DNA of 64,000 nucleotides from Acidaminococcaceae bacterium (GTDB lineage: Bacteria; Bacillota; Negativicutes; Acidaminococcales; Acidaminococcaceae): assembly GCA_017405945.1 (NCBI GenBank), contig JAFQZL010000023.1, positions 1 through 64,000 of the forward strand. Reading direction: 5' to 3'. The first letter of the stretch is position 1. Every line of letters starts with the position of its first letter. Below the pieces are notes generated by a model. It was given only the letters and a program-made list of their open reading frames with translations, was not told where the DNA came from and did no database searches. A program made the position numbers and the translations under genes. This document shows positions 55,323 through 62,862 of this stretch, piece after piece.

Positions 55323-56189
55323 TCATTCCCGATGATTTGAACCGTCAGCGTAATTGATCCTTATCCCCGGCTGCATGTTGTACACGAAAACATGGAACCG
55401 GACCGCCCTGCCTCCGTCATCCGCAGAAAGCGCTTCCATTGCCACGCCCCGGGCCACAAGTTCGCGGCCCTTAAAGACAGGGGTCACCCTGTAATACACA
55501 TGCTTACGGGTACGGCGTATATAATCCGCCACCCGGTTTTCAAAGGGAAGCATCCCCGTCACGTTAAAATGTCTGGTGCCCGTGATAAGATTCCGCTTAT
55601 TGGCATTTTCCCCTGTGAGCTGGAACGCCAGCAGATGGCACCGGTTATACAGGTATTTCTTATCTATCTCCTCATACTTGCTGTAGCGCCAGCCGGTAGG
55701 CTTGACCATACCGAGAGGCCCCCTGGGCCGGGTGGGCAGGAATTCCGGTCCCAGCTTACCGTAAGCGGAGCCGCAGCGCCCCAGTTCGTCCAAAGGCGAA
55801 AAAGAATAGTAGGGATTGTTCTTTGCCTTGAATTCCGCGGAAAACTGCGGTTCGTTCCCGTACAGTACAATAAAGGTCCGTCCTTCACTTTCCGGCAAAT
55901 TATCCAACGTCACAAACGGCGCGCTTTGGGCTAAGGCGCTGAGATCGGCAGGTACCCCGGAGAATGCCGGAACGTCCTTCTTTTTCATCCCGTTCTTCAG
56001 AACGTCCGCCGCATCCGATAAACTGTCCGACTGTATGATACGGCGGCCCCAGTCAAAAAACTGACTGGCCCCGTATCGCGGATAGCCTGCGTACTCCAGC
56101 CCAAAAAGCGCCAAGAACACCAACAGAACCACGCGCAGCAGAACCCATCTTAACTTTTGCGACAAACGGGTCCCTTTACGCCCGGCCAT
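55323..56189 (-). CDS. DNA/RNA non-specific endonuclease with N-terminal membrane anchor
   Basis: This 288-residue protein has a basic N terminus and one hydrophobic segment (about 14-33: WVLLRVVLLVFLALFGLEYA), so the nuclease domain is probably outside the membrane. The beta-beta-alpha-metal nuclease motif is YNRCHLLAFQLTGENANKRNLITGTRHFN, with the catalytic His and the metal-binding Asn; the later MLPFENRVADYIRRT and VYYRVTPVFKGRELVARGV blocks match the secreted nuclease family that includes DNA-entry nucleases. It may act in DNA uptake or nutrition. GGGAGG precedes the ATG. It lies just upstream of priA. Confidence 0.85.
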   Translation of the reverse strand: MAGRKGTRLSQKLRWVLLRVVLLVFLALFGLEYAGYPRYGASQFFDWGRRIIQSDSLSDAADVLKNGMKKKDVPAFSGVPADLSALAQSAPFVTLDNLPESEGRTFIVLYGNEPQFSAEFKAKNNPYYSFSPLDELGRCGSAYGKLGPEFLPTRPRGPLGMVKPTGWRYSKYEEIDKKYLYNRCHLLAFQLTGENANKRNLITGTRHFNVTGMLPFENRVADYIRRTRKHVYYRVTPVFKGRELVARGVAMEALSADDGGRAVRFHVFVYNMQPGIRINYADGSNHRE

Positions 56190-56204
56190 CCGTTTTTCCT
56201 CCCG

Positions 56205-56248
56205 TCAAAAAAGAGGCGGCTACAGTATACAATTATGCTGTAGCCACC
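56205..56248 (-). terminator. Terminator after the DUF937 gene
   Basis: GGTGGCTACAG pairs with CTGTAGCCGCC (11 bp, one G-U) around a 12-base loop on the minus strand, followed by TCTTTTTTG. It lies only about 16 bp before the nuclease gene, which then needs read-through. Confidence 0.8.
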
Positions 56249-56301
56249 GAACACCTTTTAATTCCCAACGTATAGGAACTGCTGATTAATCATCGGTTCC
56301 A

Positions 56302-56886
56302 TTATTTTAACATGGAGAGAAGCCCCAGCAAATCACTCCCGTCAAAAGAAGCCTGATTCTGGGGCCGCCTCTGCTGAGCTCCGCCCTGAGCCTGAGACAT
56401 CATCTGCATAAAGCCCATGATATCCGATGCATCGATTCCGTCGCTCAGGTCAATAGGCGGCTTCCGAGACTGTACCGGTGCCCGGTTGGATGCGGCGGAC
56501 AGACTGTTGAGCAATACCGGAGCCAGTGCTCCCAGGGCGGATCCGACCTGGTCGTTGCTCAGACCACTCTGACGGGACAAACCGTTCATAACAGAAGATG
56601 AATTACTGCCCAGGATATGCTGCAGAATTCTCGCGCCGTCATCAATATCTGCAGTTTCAAACTGTTCCGCGACAGAACCGGTCTCCGTATGCTCGGTCAG
56701 GGCCTGCTGCAGGGACTCAGCGCCTGACTTGGTGGAAGCATTCGCCGTCAGGGCCCGCAGCAGGATCGGCAGCGCAGCAGTAATCAGCGCGGCCATCTGG
56801 TCATTATTGCCGCCGGCCCGTCTGGACATGGTGTCCAGCGAAGAAGAAGAGGTCATCGATTTTAACAACGTTTCCAGTAAACTCAT
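56302..56886 (-). CDS. DUF937-family protein
   Basis: The 194-residue protein matches the DUF937 (YidB-like) type: a helical, Ala/Leu/Ser-rich domain with AALITAALPILLRALTANAS and SNDQVGSALGALAPVLLNSLSAA, which look like two related repeats, then a low-complexity segment (PVQSRKPPIDLSDG) and a C-terminal SDLLGLLSMLK. It has no signal peptide or enzyme motif. The function of the family is unknown to me. AAAAGGAG precedes the ATG. It has its own promoter and terminator. Confidence 0.75.
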   Translation of the reverse strand: MSLLETLLKSMTSSSSLDTMSRRAGGNNDQMAALITAALPILLRALTANASTKSGAESLQQALTEHTETGSVAEQFETADIDDGARILQHILGSNSSSVMNGLSRQSGLSNDQVGSALGALAPVLLNSLSAASNRAPVQSRKPPIDLSDGIDASDIMGFMQMMSQAQGGAQQRRPQNQASFDGSDLLGLLSMLK

Positions 56887-56943
56887 GATAGCATCTCCTT
56901 TTCATCGTAAAAAAATAATTATTAGTACAATACTGTTAGTATT

Positions 56944-56973
56944 ATTATACCTTGAACCGCAGCTGTGACGCAA
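56944..56973 (-). promoter_or_regulatory. Promoter of the DUF937 gene
   Basis: TTGCGT (56968-56973) and TATAAT (56944-56949) with an 18-bp spacer, in the 99 bp between pilT and the DUF937 gene. Confidence 0.65.
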
Positions 56974-56985
56974 ATATAATTTGCG

Positions 56986-57966
56986 TCAAAAATGTGATTT
57001 TAATTCCTCAAGGGCGGCCTCCATTGTCTGCATGCCATACTGACCGCCAGTTTGAATATAAGAACCCATTTGCTGCGTCTTCCCTTCCCGGATCAGGTTG
57101 CGCAAAGCGGGTGTAACGATCATAATTTCAAAAGCCGCCGTCCTGCCGCCTCTCTTATCCGGCAAAAGTTGCTGTGAAACCACACCCTGCAGACAGCCGG
57201 CCAGTTGGACACGTATCTGCCGCTGCTGCTGATCCGGGAATACATCTATAATGCGGTCAACAGTTTCCACCGCGCTGCGGGTATGGAGCGTAGCCAGCAC
57301 CAGATGCCCGGTTTCCGCTGCCGTAACAGCAATGGAGATCGTTTCCAGGTCACGCAGCTCCCCAACGACAATCACATCAGGATCCTCCCTCAGCGCCGCC
57401 CTGAGCCCGGAAGCAAAATCCATGGTATCGTTTCCAATCTCCCGTTGATGGATCAGGCTTCTGTCTGAAGTGAATCTGAATTCTACAGGATCTTCCAGCG
57501 TTAAAATATGTACAGCCCTGTTCCTGTTTATTTCATTAATGATCGCAGCAAGCGTCGTACTTTTACCAGAACCCGTAACGCCGGTAACCAATACCAGGCC
57601 GCTTTTTAATTCTGAAAATTTCTGCAGCGCTTCCGGCAATCCCAATCCATGGCAAGTGGGAATACTTTTGGGGATAATCCGGATAGCGGCATCCAGCTTT
57701 TCCATGCTGCGGTATAAATTAATACGGAAACGGTATCCGGAAGAAAGCGCATAAGCGAAATCACATTCGCCTTTTATCTTCAACGCATTATACTGTTTTT
57801 CCGGCACTATCGGCTCAAACAGGGAGAAAACATCAGAGAGTACGCCGCCCGGTTTTGCCAGTGTCCCGGCAACACGGATAATGATTGGTCCTCCTTCACT
57901 GATATGCAAGTCTGAGGCGTTCATTTCCGCTGCATGCAGCAGCAGTTCGTCTATCTTGTAACTCAT
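56986..57966 (-). CDS. pilT: Type IV pilus retraction ATPase PilT
   Basis: PilT powers pilus retraction, needed for twitching and DNA uptake. The 326-residue hexameric ATPase has the N-terminal NASDLHISEGGPIIIRVAG, Walker A VTGVTGSGKSTTLAAII (about 125-141), the Asp box TLEDPVEF, Walker B VGELRDLETI, the His box GHLVLATLHTRSAVETVDRII and the PilT-type C-terminal signature PALRNLIREGKTQQM. It follows the pilB-like gene by one base. Confidence 0.92.
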   Translation of the reverse strand: MSYKIDELLLHAAEMNASDLHISEGGPIIIRVAGTLAKPGGVLSDVFSLFEPIVPEKQYNALKIKGECDFAYALSSGYRFRINLYRSMEKLDAAIRIIPKSIPTCHGLGLPEALQKFSELKSGLVLVTGVTGSGKSTTLAAIINEINRNRAVHILTLEDPVEFRFTSDRSLIHQREIGNDTMDFASGLRAALREDPDVIVVGELRDLETISIAVTAAETGHLVLATLHTRSAVETVDRIIDVFPDQQQRQIRVQLAGCLQGVVSQQLLPDKRGGRTAAFEIMIVTPALRNLIREGKTQQMGSYIQTGGQYGMQTMEAALEELKSHF

Positions 57967-57967
57967 C

Positions 57968-59200
57968 TCACACCGTCCCCATCACGCGCAGTAATTCCTG
58001 TACTGACGTAACGCCTTCTTTTACTTTTTGTACGGCGTCTACTTCCAGAGAAGAAATGTCTGGAAATTCTCTTTTTGCTGCGTTCCACAGCTCCTGTTCC
58101 GAAGCGCCGCAGATAATCTTGTCTTTTAAGACATCATTAACCGGCAGTACTTCATGAACAGCCATACGCCCCCTGTATCCTGACTGGCGACATGCGTCAC
58201 AACCGGATTGCCGGTACAATGTCAGACAGTCCGGCTCTTTTATTTCACCCCGCATATTTCCTTCACAGGCCGGATTTCGAAAATGCTTCCATTCCCACAT
58301 GGTTTTATCCGCCATATATTTTTTTTTGCAGACCGGGCACAGCTTTCGCACCAGACGCTGGGCCACGACCCCGCGCAGGGCCGATGCCGCCAGAAAAGGC
58401 TCTATGCCCATGTCCAGCAGCCGTGTAACGGCGCCGGCAGCTGTATTGGTATGCAGGGTGCTGAATACAAGATGCCCGGTCAGTGCGGCCTGAATGGCTA
58501 TCTCCGCCGTTTCCCGGTCACGTATCTCCCCAATCATGATAATGTTGGGATCCTGCCGTAAAATGGCACGTAATCCGTTGGCAAAGGTCATTCCGATTTT
58601 CGTGTTGACCGCAACCTGGTTCACCCCTTCTATACGGTACTCGACGGGGTCTTCCACCGTGATGAGGTTCCGCTCCGGCTGATTCATTTCCTGCAGTGTC
58701 GCATACAGCGTGGTAGTCTTTCCGCTGCCGGTAGGTCCGGTAATCAGAACTAACCCATAGGATGCTTTGTACATGGTCCTGTACCGGGCCAGGTTTTCCC
58801 CGGTAAAACCCATATCCTCCAACCGGAGCTGATTCGCTTGCGAATTCAGTACCCGGATGACGATTTTTTCTCCCTGTATTGTAGGAAGGGAAGAAATACG
58901 CAGATCTATCTTCTGTCCGCTGTGGGTAACCTGCGCCCTTCCGTCCTGCGGCTTCCGTTTTTCCGCTATATCCATGCCTGCCATCAGCTTCACACAGGAA
59001 ATCAATGCCGTATGGCGTTCCATCGGAATTCTTTGAGCCTGCTGCAATACTCCGTCAATCCGGTAACGCACCCGGTTACGTTCGATCCCCGGTTCCAGAT
59101 GGATGTCACTGGCCCCTGCTTCCAGCCCCTGTACGATAATCCCGTCCAGCAGACGCAAAATCGGCGCATCCTCTGCTTTCAGTTGGTATTGTAACAACAA
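57968..59200 (-). CDS. pilB: Type IV pilus/type II secretion assembly ATPase (PilB/GspE type)
   Basis: This ATPase drives pilus extension. The protein of about 410 residues has ASDIHLEPGIERNRVRYRIDG, Walker A GPTGSGKTTTLYATL, VEDPVEY, Walker B IGEIRDRETAEIA, and the four-Cys zinc site of PilB/GspE (CPVCKKKY and CDACRQSGYRGR). It lacks the usual N-terminal T2SSE-N domain, so it is shorter than typical PilB (about 560) and near ComGA-like size. Start uncertain: TTG at 59200 or 59197 (AAAGGAG upstream), or GTG at 59239 without a close ribosome site. Confidence 0.88.
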   Translation of the reverse strand: MLLQYQLKAEDAPILRLLDGIIVQGLEAGASDIHLEPGIERNRVRYRIDGVLQQAQRIPMERHTALISCVKLMAGMDIAEKRKPQDGRAQVTHSGQKIDLRISSLPTIQGEKIVIRVLNSQANQLRLEDMGFTGENLARYRTMYKASYGLVLITGPTGSGKTTTLYATLQEMNQPERNLITVEDPVEYRIEGVNQVAVNTKIGMTFANGLRAILRQDPNIIMIGEIRDRETAEIAIQAALTGHLVFSTLHTNTAAGAVTRLLDMGIEPFLAASALRGVVAQRLVRKLCPVCKKKYMADKTMWEWKHFRNPACEGNMRGEIKEPDCLTLYRQSGCDACRQSGYRGRMAVHEVLPVNDVLKDKIICGASEQELWNAAKREFPDISSLEVDAVQKVKEGVTSVQELLRVMGTV

Positions 59201-59419
59201 ATCATCTCCTTTTCCATTTTGTCCGGTTTCTGAGAACACCAGATTATGTTACCACTCCTCTCCTGATTATTAAATATTGAACAGGGGCATTTTTTAAAAT
59301 ATTTGTGAACTTTTTTTTCCGTTTTTGATAGTTTTTCCTGTTTTTGTGTAAATCCGCACAAATTGGAAAACATTTTATGAACTTTTATACAACCGCTTTT
59401 CTTTTCCTTCCGGCAGAGC

Positions 59420-59425
59420 TATAAT
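59420..59425 (+). promoter_or_regulatory. Possible -10 box of the PilP-like/secretin unit
   Basis: TATAAT at 59420-59425 lies 66 bp before the PilP-like gene; the -35 (TTTTCT, 59397-59402) is weak. The 290-bp divergent stretch 59201-59490 is very AT-rich with several T-runs and no other recognised feature. Confidence 0.4.
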
Positions 59426-59490
59426 TAATATTATTGTGGCAAAAGTTACGACAATACAGACATTGCGTACGCGCTTTCAGGAGGAAACGC

Positions 59491-60150
59491 ATGCGCGGTA
59501 TTTTACAAATATATAAATCTTTTTCCGGAAAACTCACAGCCTTTATGGTTTTTTCTTTTTTTGTATCGGGATGCCACACTGGTGACGAACCGGTTTCTGT
59601 TCCACAGGTCACGGTAAAAAAAGAAGCAACCAATCACAATCAGACCGGAGGAATACAGGCTGATACCATAGTGAAAACACGAAAAAAGATACCAGAGACA
59701 CCTGTAAATCACAGTGCCTCTGGTATTTTATTGCCTGAAAAAAAGGCCAAAAAAAGCAGGATTAACGATCCGGCGCAAGTCGATAAAAATCCGGATATTG
59801 CCGCCCGCCGCAATCCCTTTACCATGCCTGCGGCGTTGCGGAACCAACAGACCGTAAGTCTGGGAAACCAGATTTTTGTACAAAGAAAAACACAGGCATC
59901 CCTTAGATGTACCACTCCCGCTGCACCTTCCGTTCCCGGTTCGCAGGAACCGCGCGTAGCCGGCATCTTTGACAACGGAAAAGAAAAGCTCGCGTTGCTT
60001 CACTGGCAGCAGATTCAGGGAACCTTCCGCCGCGGCGAATCCTTAGGAAACGGATATTACATCAAAGAAATCACAGCTGCCGCTGTATTGCTGTATCCGG
60101 AAAAAAACGGCTCAGGTATAAAACCCATTACGCTGACATTGCGTCAATAA
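59491..60150 (+). CDS. Predicted PilP-like pilus assembly lipoprotein
   Basis: I recognise this 219-residue protein only by context and fold pattern. It has a basic start and a hydrophobic stretch ending in a lipobox, FFVSGC (Cys about residue 28), so it is probably a lipoprotein. A disordered charged stretch follows (about 35-105). The C-terminal part, RRNPFTMP and EPRVAGIFDNGKEKLALLHWQ...RRGESLGNGYYIKEITAAAVLL, has the beta-strand pattern of PilP/GspC HR domains, which contact the secretin. AGGAGG lies six bases before the ATG. It is 26 bp upstream of the secretin gene and divergent from pilB. Confidence 0.6.
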   Translation: MRGILQIYKSFSGKLTAFMVFSFFVSGCHTGDEPVSVPQVTVKKEATNHNQTGGIQADTIVKTRKKIPETPVNHSASGILLPEKKAKKSRINDPAQVDKNPDIAARRNPFTMPAALRNQQTVSLGNQIFVQRKTQASLRCTTPAAPSVPGSQEPRVAGIFDNGKEKLALLHWQQIQGTFRRGESLGNGYYIKEITAAAVLLYPEKNGSGIKPITLTLRQ

Positions 60151-60176
60151 TGATTTCCAAAGGAGGATTATAATAA

Positions 60177-61562
60177 TTGATTTTTCCGTTCAAGTTGAAT
60201 TTGTTTTTTGTCTCAAATTTTTTTATCACCGGCTTTGCATTTTTTCTCGTAATTGCCCTGACAAAAACTGCCGATGCCGGAATTCCCGCAGATTCTTTAT
60301 CCGCCGAAACCTTTACACAGCACGTGGAGGAACAGCATAACCACAAGCCGGAGTATTGGCAAAATAAGCCTTCCCTGATTTCCTTGTCTGTAAATAATGC
60401 CTCGCTTGAGGAAATCGCTGCAGCACTGACAAAAATGTCCGGTAAAAATGTGGTTGCTGACACAAAAGTTCATGAACCGGTAACACTGCAACTGGAAAAT
60501 GTTTCCCTTAATACCGCATTGGAAACCCTGGCTGCCGTACAGGGTCTCACCTATACGGAAAACGACAGTGTAATCCTCATATCGCGGGACGATACGCTGA
60601 AAAAGTTATCTGCCGGTTTTTACACATTTCCCCTTGATTACGCCAGAGCAGAAGATTTGCAGAAACCACTGTCCGCCATCCTGAACACTGGAAAACTGGC
60701 GGCAGATGCCGGCAGCAACAGCCTGCTGTTCAACGGCAGCCCCGCCGAAGCCCGGAAAATTAAAGAAGCCTTGCAGACTTTGGATAAAACTACCCAACAG
60801 GTCACACTGGAAGCAAAAATCCTTTCCATCAGCCAGTCTGACGAAAAGAATCTGGGGATACAGTGGAACTGGGACGCATTACCCCAATACAACATAGAAG
60901 AACGCAGCAACACTTCTTCAGCAGGAAACAGAGCCGCTAACACAGTCGATAAGGGACATCTCCGCCTGTGGCACCGGACTGACGCGCAGTTCCGGTTCAG
61001 CGCAACACTGAATGCTCTTATCACCAGCGGTAAGGCAAAAGTGCTGGCAACCCCTTCCCTGATCACCCTGCCTGGAAAAGAAGCCAGCATATTTATCGGC
61101 AGCCATATTCCAGTAGTTACGGAAAAACACAATAACGGCGAGAACACCTACTCCACCGAATACGTGGACGCTGGCATCAAACTGAAATATACACCTATTG
61201 TCAGTCGAGACGGGTACATCACTTCTGCAGTCCATACCGAGGTCAGTACGCCCACTCTCATCAGCGAGCTGAAAAACTACCGCATCAACAGCAGGACTGC
61301 CGATACCAATGTACGTATGCGCAACGGCGAAACACTGGTTATCGGCGGCCTCATCAGCGAAGAAGAACAGAAACAGCTGCAGCAGATCCCGTTCCTTTCC
61401 AAAATACCGTTGTTAGGTTTTCTGTTCAAAAATCATTTTAGGAGTAAAAGTAAAACAGAAGTCATCATGCTGCTGACGCCGTATCTGTCTGACGCCGGGA
61501 CCTCGCCGGCAATTCATGGAGAGAATGAAGCCACATTACGCGAAGCAGCGGGCAGACATTAA
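60177..61562 (+). CDS. Outer-membrane secretin (PilQ/GspD family)
   Basis: Secretins form the outer-membrane gate for pili or secreted proteins. The 461-residue protein has a signal peptide (hydrophobic about 8-30), an STN domain (ISLSVNNASLEEIAAALTKMSGKNVV, about 68-93, through VILISRDD), a NolW-like domain (FYTFPLDYARAEDLQKPLSAIL) and the secretin domain (QVTLEAKILSIS, KVLATPSLITLPGKEASIFIGSHIPVV, GIKLKYTPIVSRDGYI, NGETLVIGGLISEEEQ, IPFLSKIPLLGFLFKNH). It is short for PilQ. The start is TTG at 60177, ten bases after AAGGAGG; an in-frame stop lies just before it. It supports a diderm cell. Confidence 0.9.
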   Translation: MIFPFKLNLFFVSNFFITGFAFFLVIALTKTADAGIPADSLSAETFTQHVEEQHNHKPEYWQNKPSLISLSVNNASLEEIAAALTKMSGKNVVADTKVHEPVTLQLENVSLNTALETLAAVQGLTYTENDSVILISRDDTLKKLSAGFYTFPLDYARAEDLQKPLSAILNTGKLAADAGSNSLLFNGSPAEARKIKEALQTLDKTTQQVTLEAKILSISQSDEKNLGIQWNWDALPQYNIEERSNTSSAGNRAANTVDKGHLRLWHRTDAQFRFSATLNALITSGKAKVLATPSLITLPGKEASIFIGSHIPVVTEKHNNGENTYSTEYVDAGIKLKYTPIVSRDGYITSAVHTEVSTPTLISELKNYRINSRTADTNVRMRNGETLVIGGLISEEEQKQLQQIPFLSKIPLLGFLFKNHFRSKSKTEVIMLLTPYLSDAGTSPAIHGENEATLREAAGRH

Positions 61563-61589
61563 CTTCCTTACCGCAAGTCCTGATGCAAA

Positions 61590-61648
61590 TAAAAACGCGC
61601 TGTCTGACACAGATACTGCTCTTGCCAGACAACGCTTTCAAATTTTTT
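61590..61648. terminator. Bidirectional terminator between secretin and CapA genes
   Basis: GCGCTGTCTG (61597-61606) pairs with CAGACAACGC (61626-61635) with one G-U pair; A-rich sequence lies on one side and TTTCAAATTTTTT on the other. Confidence 0.7.
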
Positions 61649-62810
61649 ATTCCCTGTACTCAAATCCGCTGCTGTTCCGTAATATCTTCTGCAGCACCCG
61701 TTCCTTTTCCCCGCCTTCCAGCACCACCGGCTGGTAGTTGTTGCAGTAGCTTACGCCGGAAACGGAAACCGGGATGATGGAAATGTTGTCGTCCGGCTGT
61801 AGTTCGTGGTTCACAAAGGTAAAGGTCTGCTGGAAGATCATACTGTCCTTGTCCTCCGGATCGGTGTTGCCGCCGAAGCAGAAGTTGCCCATGGAGTACA
61901 GGATATATTTTCCTTTGTATTTTTCAATCCCCTGCAGCACGTGGGGATGACTGCCCAGCACCAGGTCCGCGCCCTGGTCCACCAGATAATGGGCCATGTT
62001 GATCTGTGCGTAGTTCTGCGCATATTCATATTCTGTGCCCCAGTGCATGGAGGCAATGATCAGGTCGCAGTTCCGGCTCTTCAGGTAGGCCAGCGCGTTG
62101 TCAATTTCGTGATAATACTGGCAGCCGTAATCCAGCAGGGAAAAGAAACCGATTTTTACCCCGCGGATTTCCTGCACCCCATAGGCGCCGTGGCCGAAGT
62201 GCAGGATGCCGGCGCTGTCCAGGGCCGCCAGGGTATCCTGATACCCTGTTTCGCCGAAATCGTAGGTGTGGTTGTTGCCCAGGCTGACTGCTTCCACACA
62301 GCCCTGCGTCAGTACGTTTTTATAGGATTCCGGAGCCGAAAAATTAAAGGTCTTCTCCATTTTTACAGGATAGGAGGTTAAGGCGGATTCCAGGTTGGCG
62401 ATGGTAAGGTCGTCTTCCCGGAACATCTCCCGTACCTTGGCCAGATAATAGCCGTAATCACCGCCGTTGTTTTCCAGATAGGTGTCGAACCGGTTTCCCC
62501 GGGGGAACCGGTCGTCCCAGCCGATGGTGCAGTCGCCCACGGCGGAGATCTTAACGGATTTGCGCACAATGGAAGGAACCGGCGGTTTTGCCGGCAGTAC
62601 GGCGGGATTATTGCCAACAGTTTCCGCAGGCGCTTCCGACGTAGTTTTTCCAGAGGTCCCGGCAGACGTTTCCACAGACATCGCAGGTTTATATTTTTCA
62701 GTTCCCTCCGCATGCGTTATCCCTGTGACGTTACACACCGCAAACAAAAGCAACAGCGTCATCATAAGCCTTTTGGCAGAATATTTAACAAAAACTGTTT
62801 TACATGTCAT
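61647..62810 (-). CDS. CapA-family protein (poly-gamma-glutamate synthesis-like)
   Basis: The 387-residue protein has an N-terminal signal sequence (RLMMTLLLLFAVCNVTGITHA, about 14-34), a Ser/Thr/Pro-rich stretch, then a metallophosphatase-fold CapA domain: ISAVGDCTIGWD (about 88-99), TIANLESALTS, AVSLGNNHTYDFG, IIASMHWGTEYEY, GADLVLGSHPHVLQG and ILYSMGNFCFGG. Family members are tied to capsule or cell-wall polymers, but the exact reaction is unclear. AAAGGATG precedes the ATG. No capB/capC is near. Confidence 0.87.
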   Translation of the reverse strand: MTCKTVFVKYSAKRLMMTLLLLFAVCNVTGITHAEGTEKYKPAMSVETSAGTSGKTTSEAPAETVGNNPAVLPAKPPVPSIVRKSVKISAVGDCTIGWDDRFPRGNRFDTYLENNGGDYGYYLAKVREMFREDDLTIANLESALTSYPVKMEKTFNFSAPESYKNVLTQGCVEAVSLGNNHTYDFGETGYQDTLAALDSAGILHFGHGAYGVQEIRGVKIGFFSLLDYGCQYYHEIDNALAYLKSRNCDLIIASMHWGTEYEYAQNYAQINMAHYLVDQGADLVLGSHPHVLQGIEKYKGKYILYSMGNFCFGGNTDPEDKDSMIFQQTFTFVNHELQPDDNISIIPVSVSGVSYCNNYQPVVLEGGEKERVLQKILRNSSGFEYRE

Positions 62811-62862
62811 AACCGTTCATCCTTTTATAGTGCTATTATTAATAATTAAATCCGCTTTGCCG

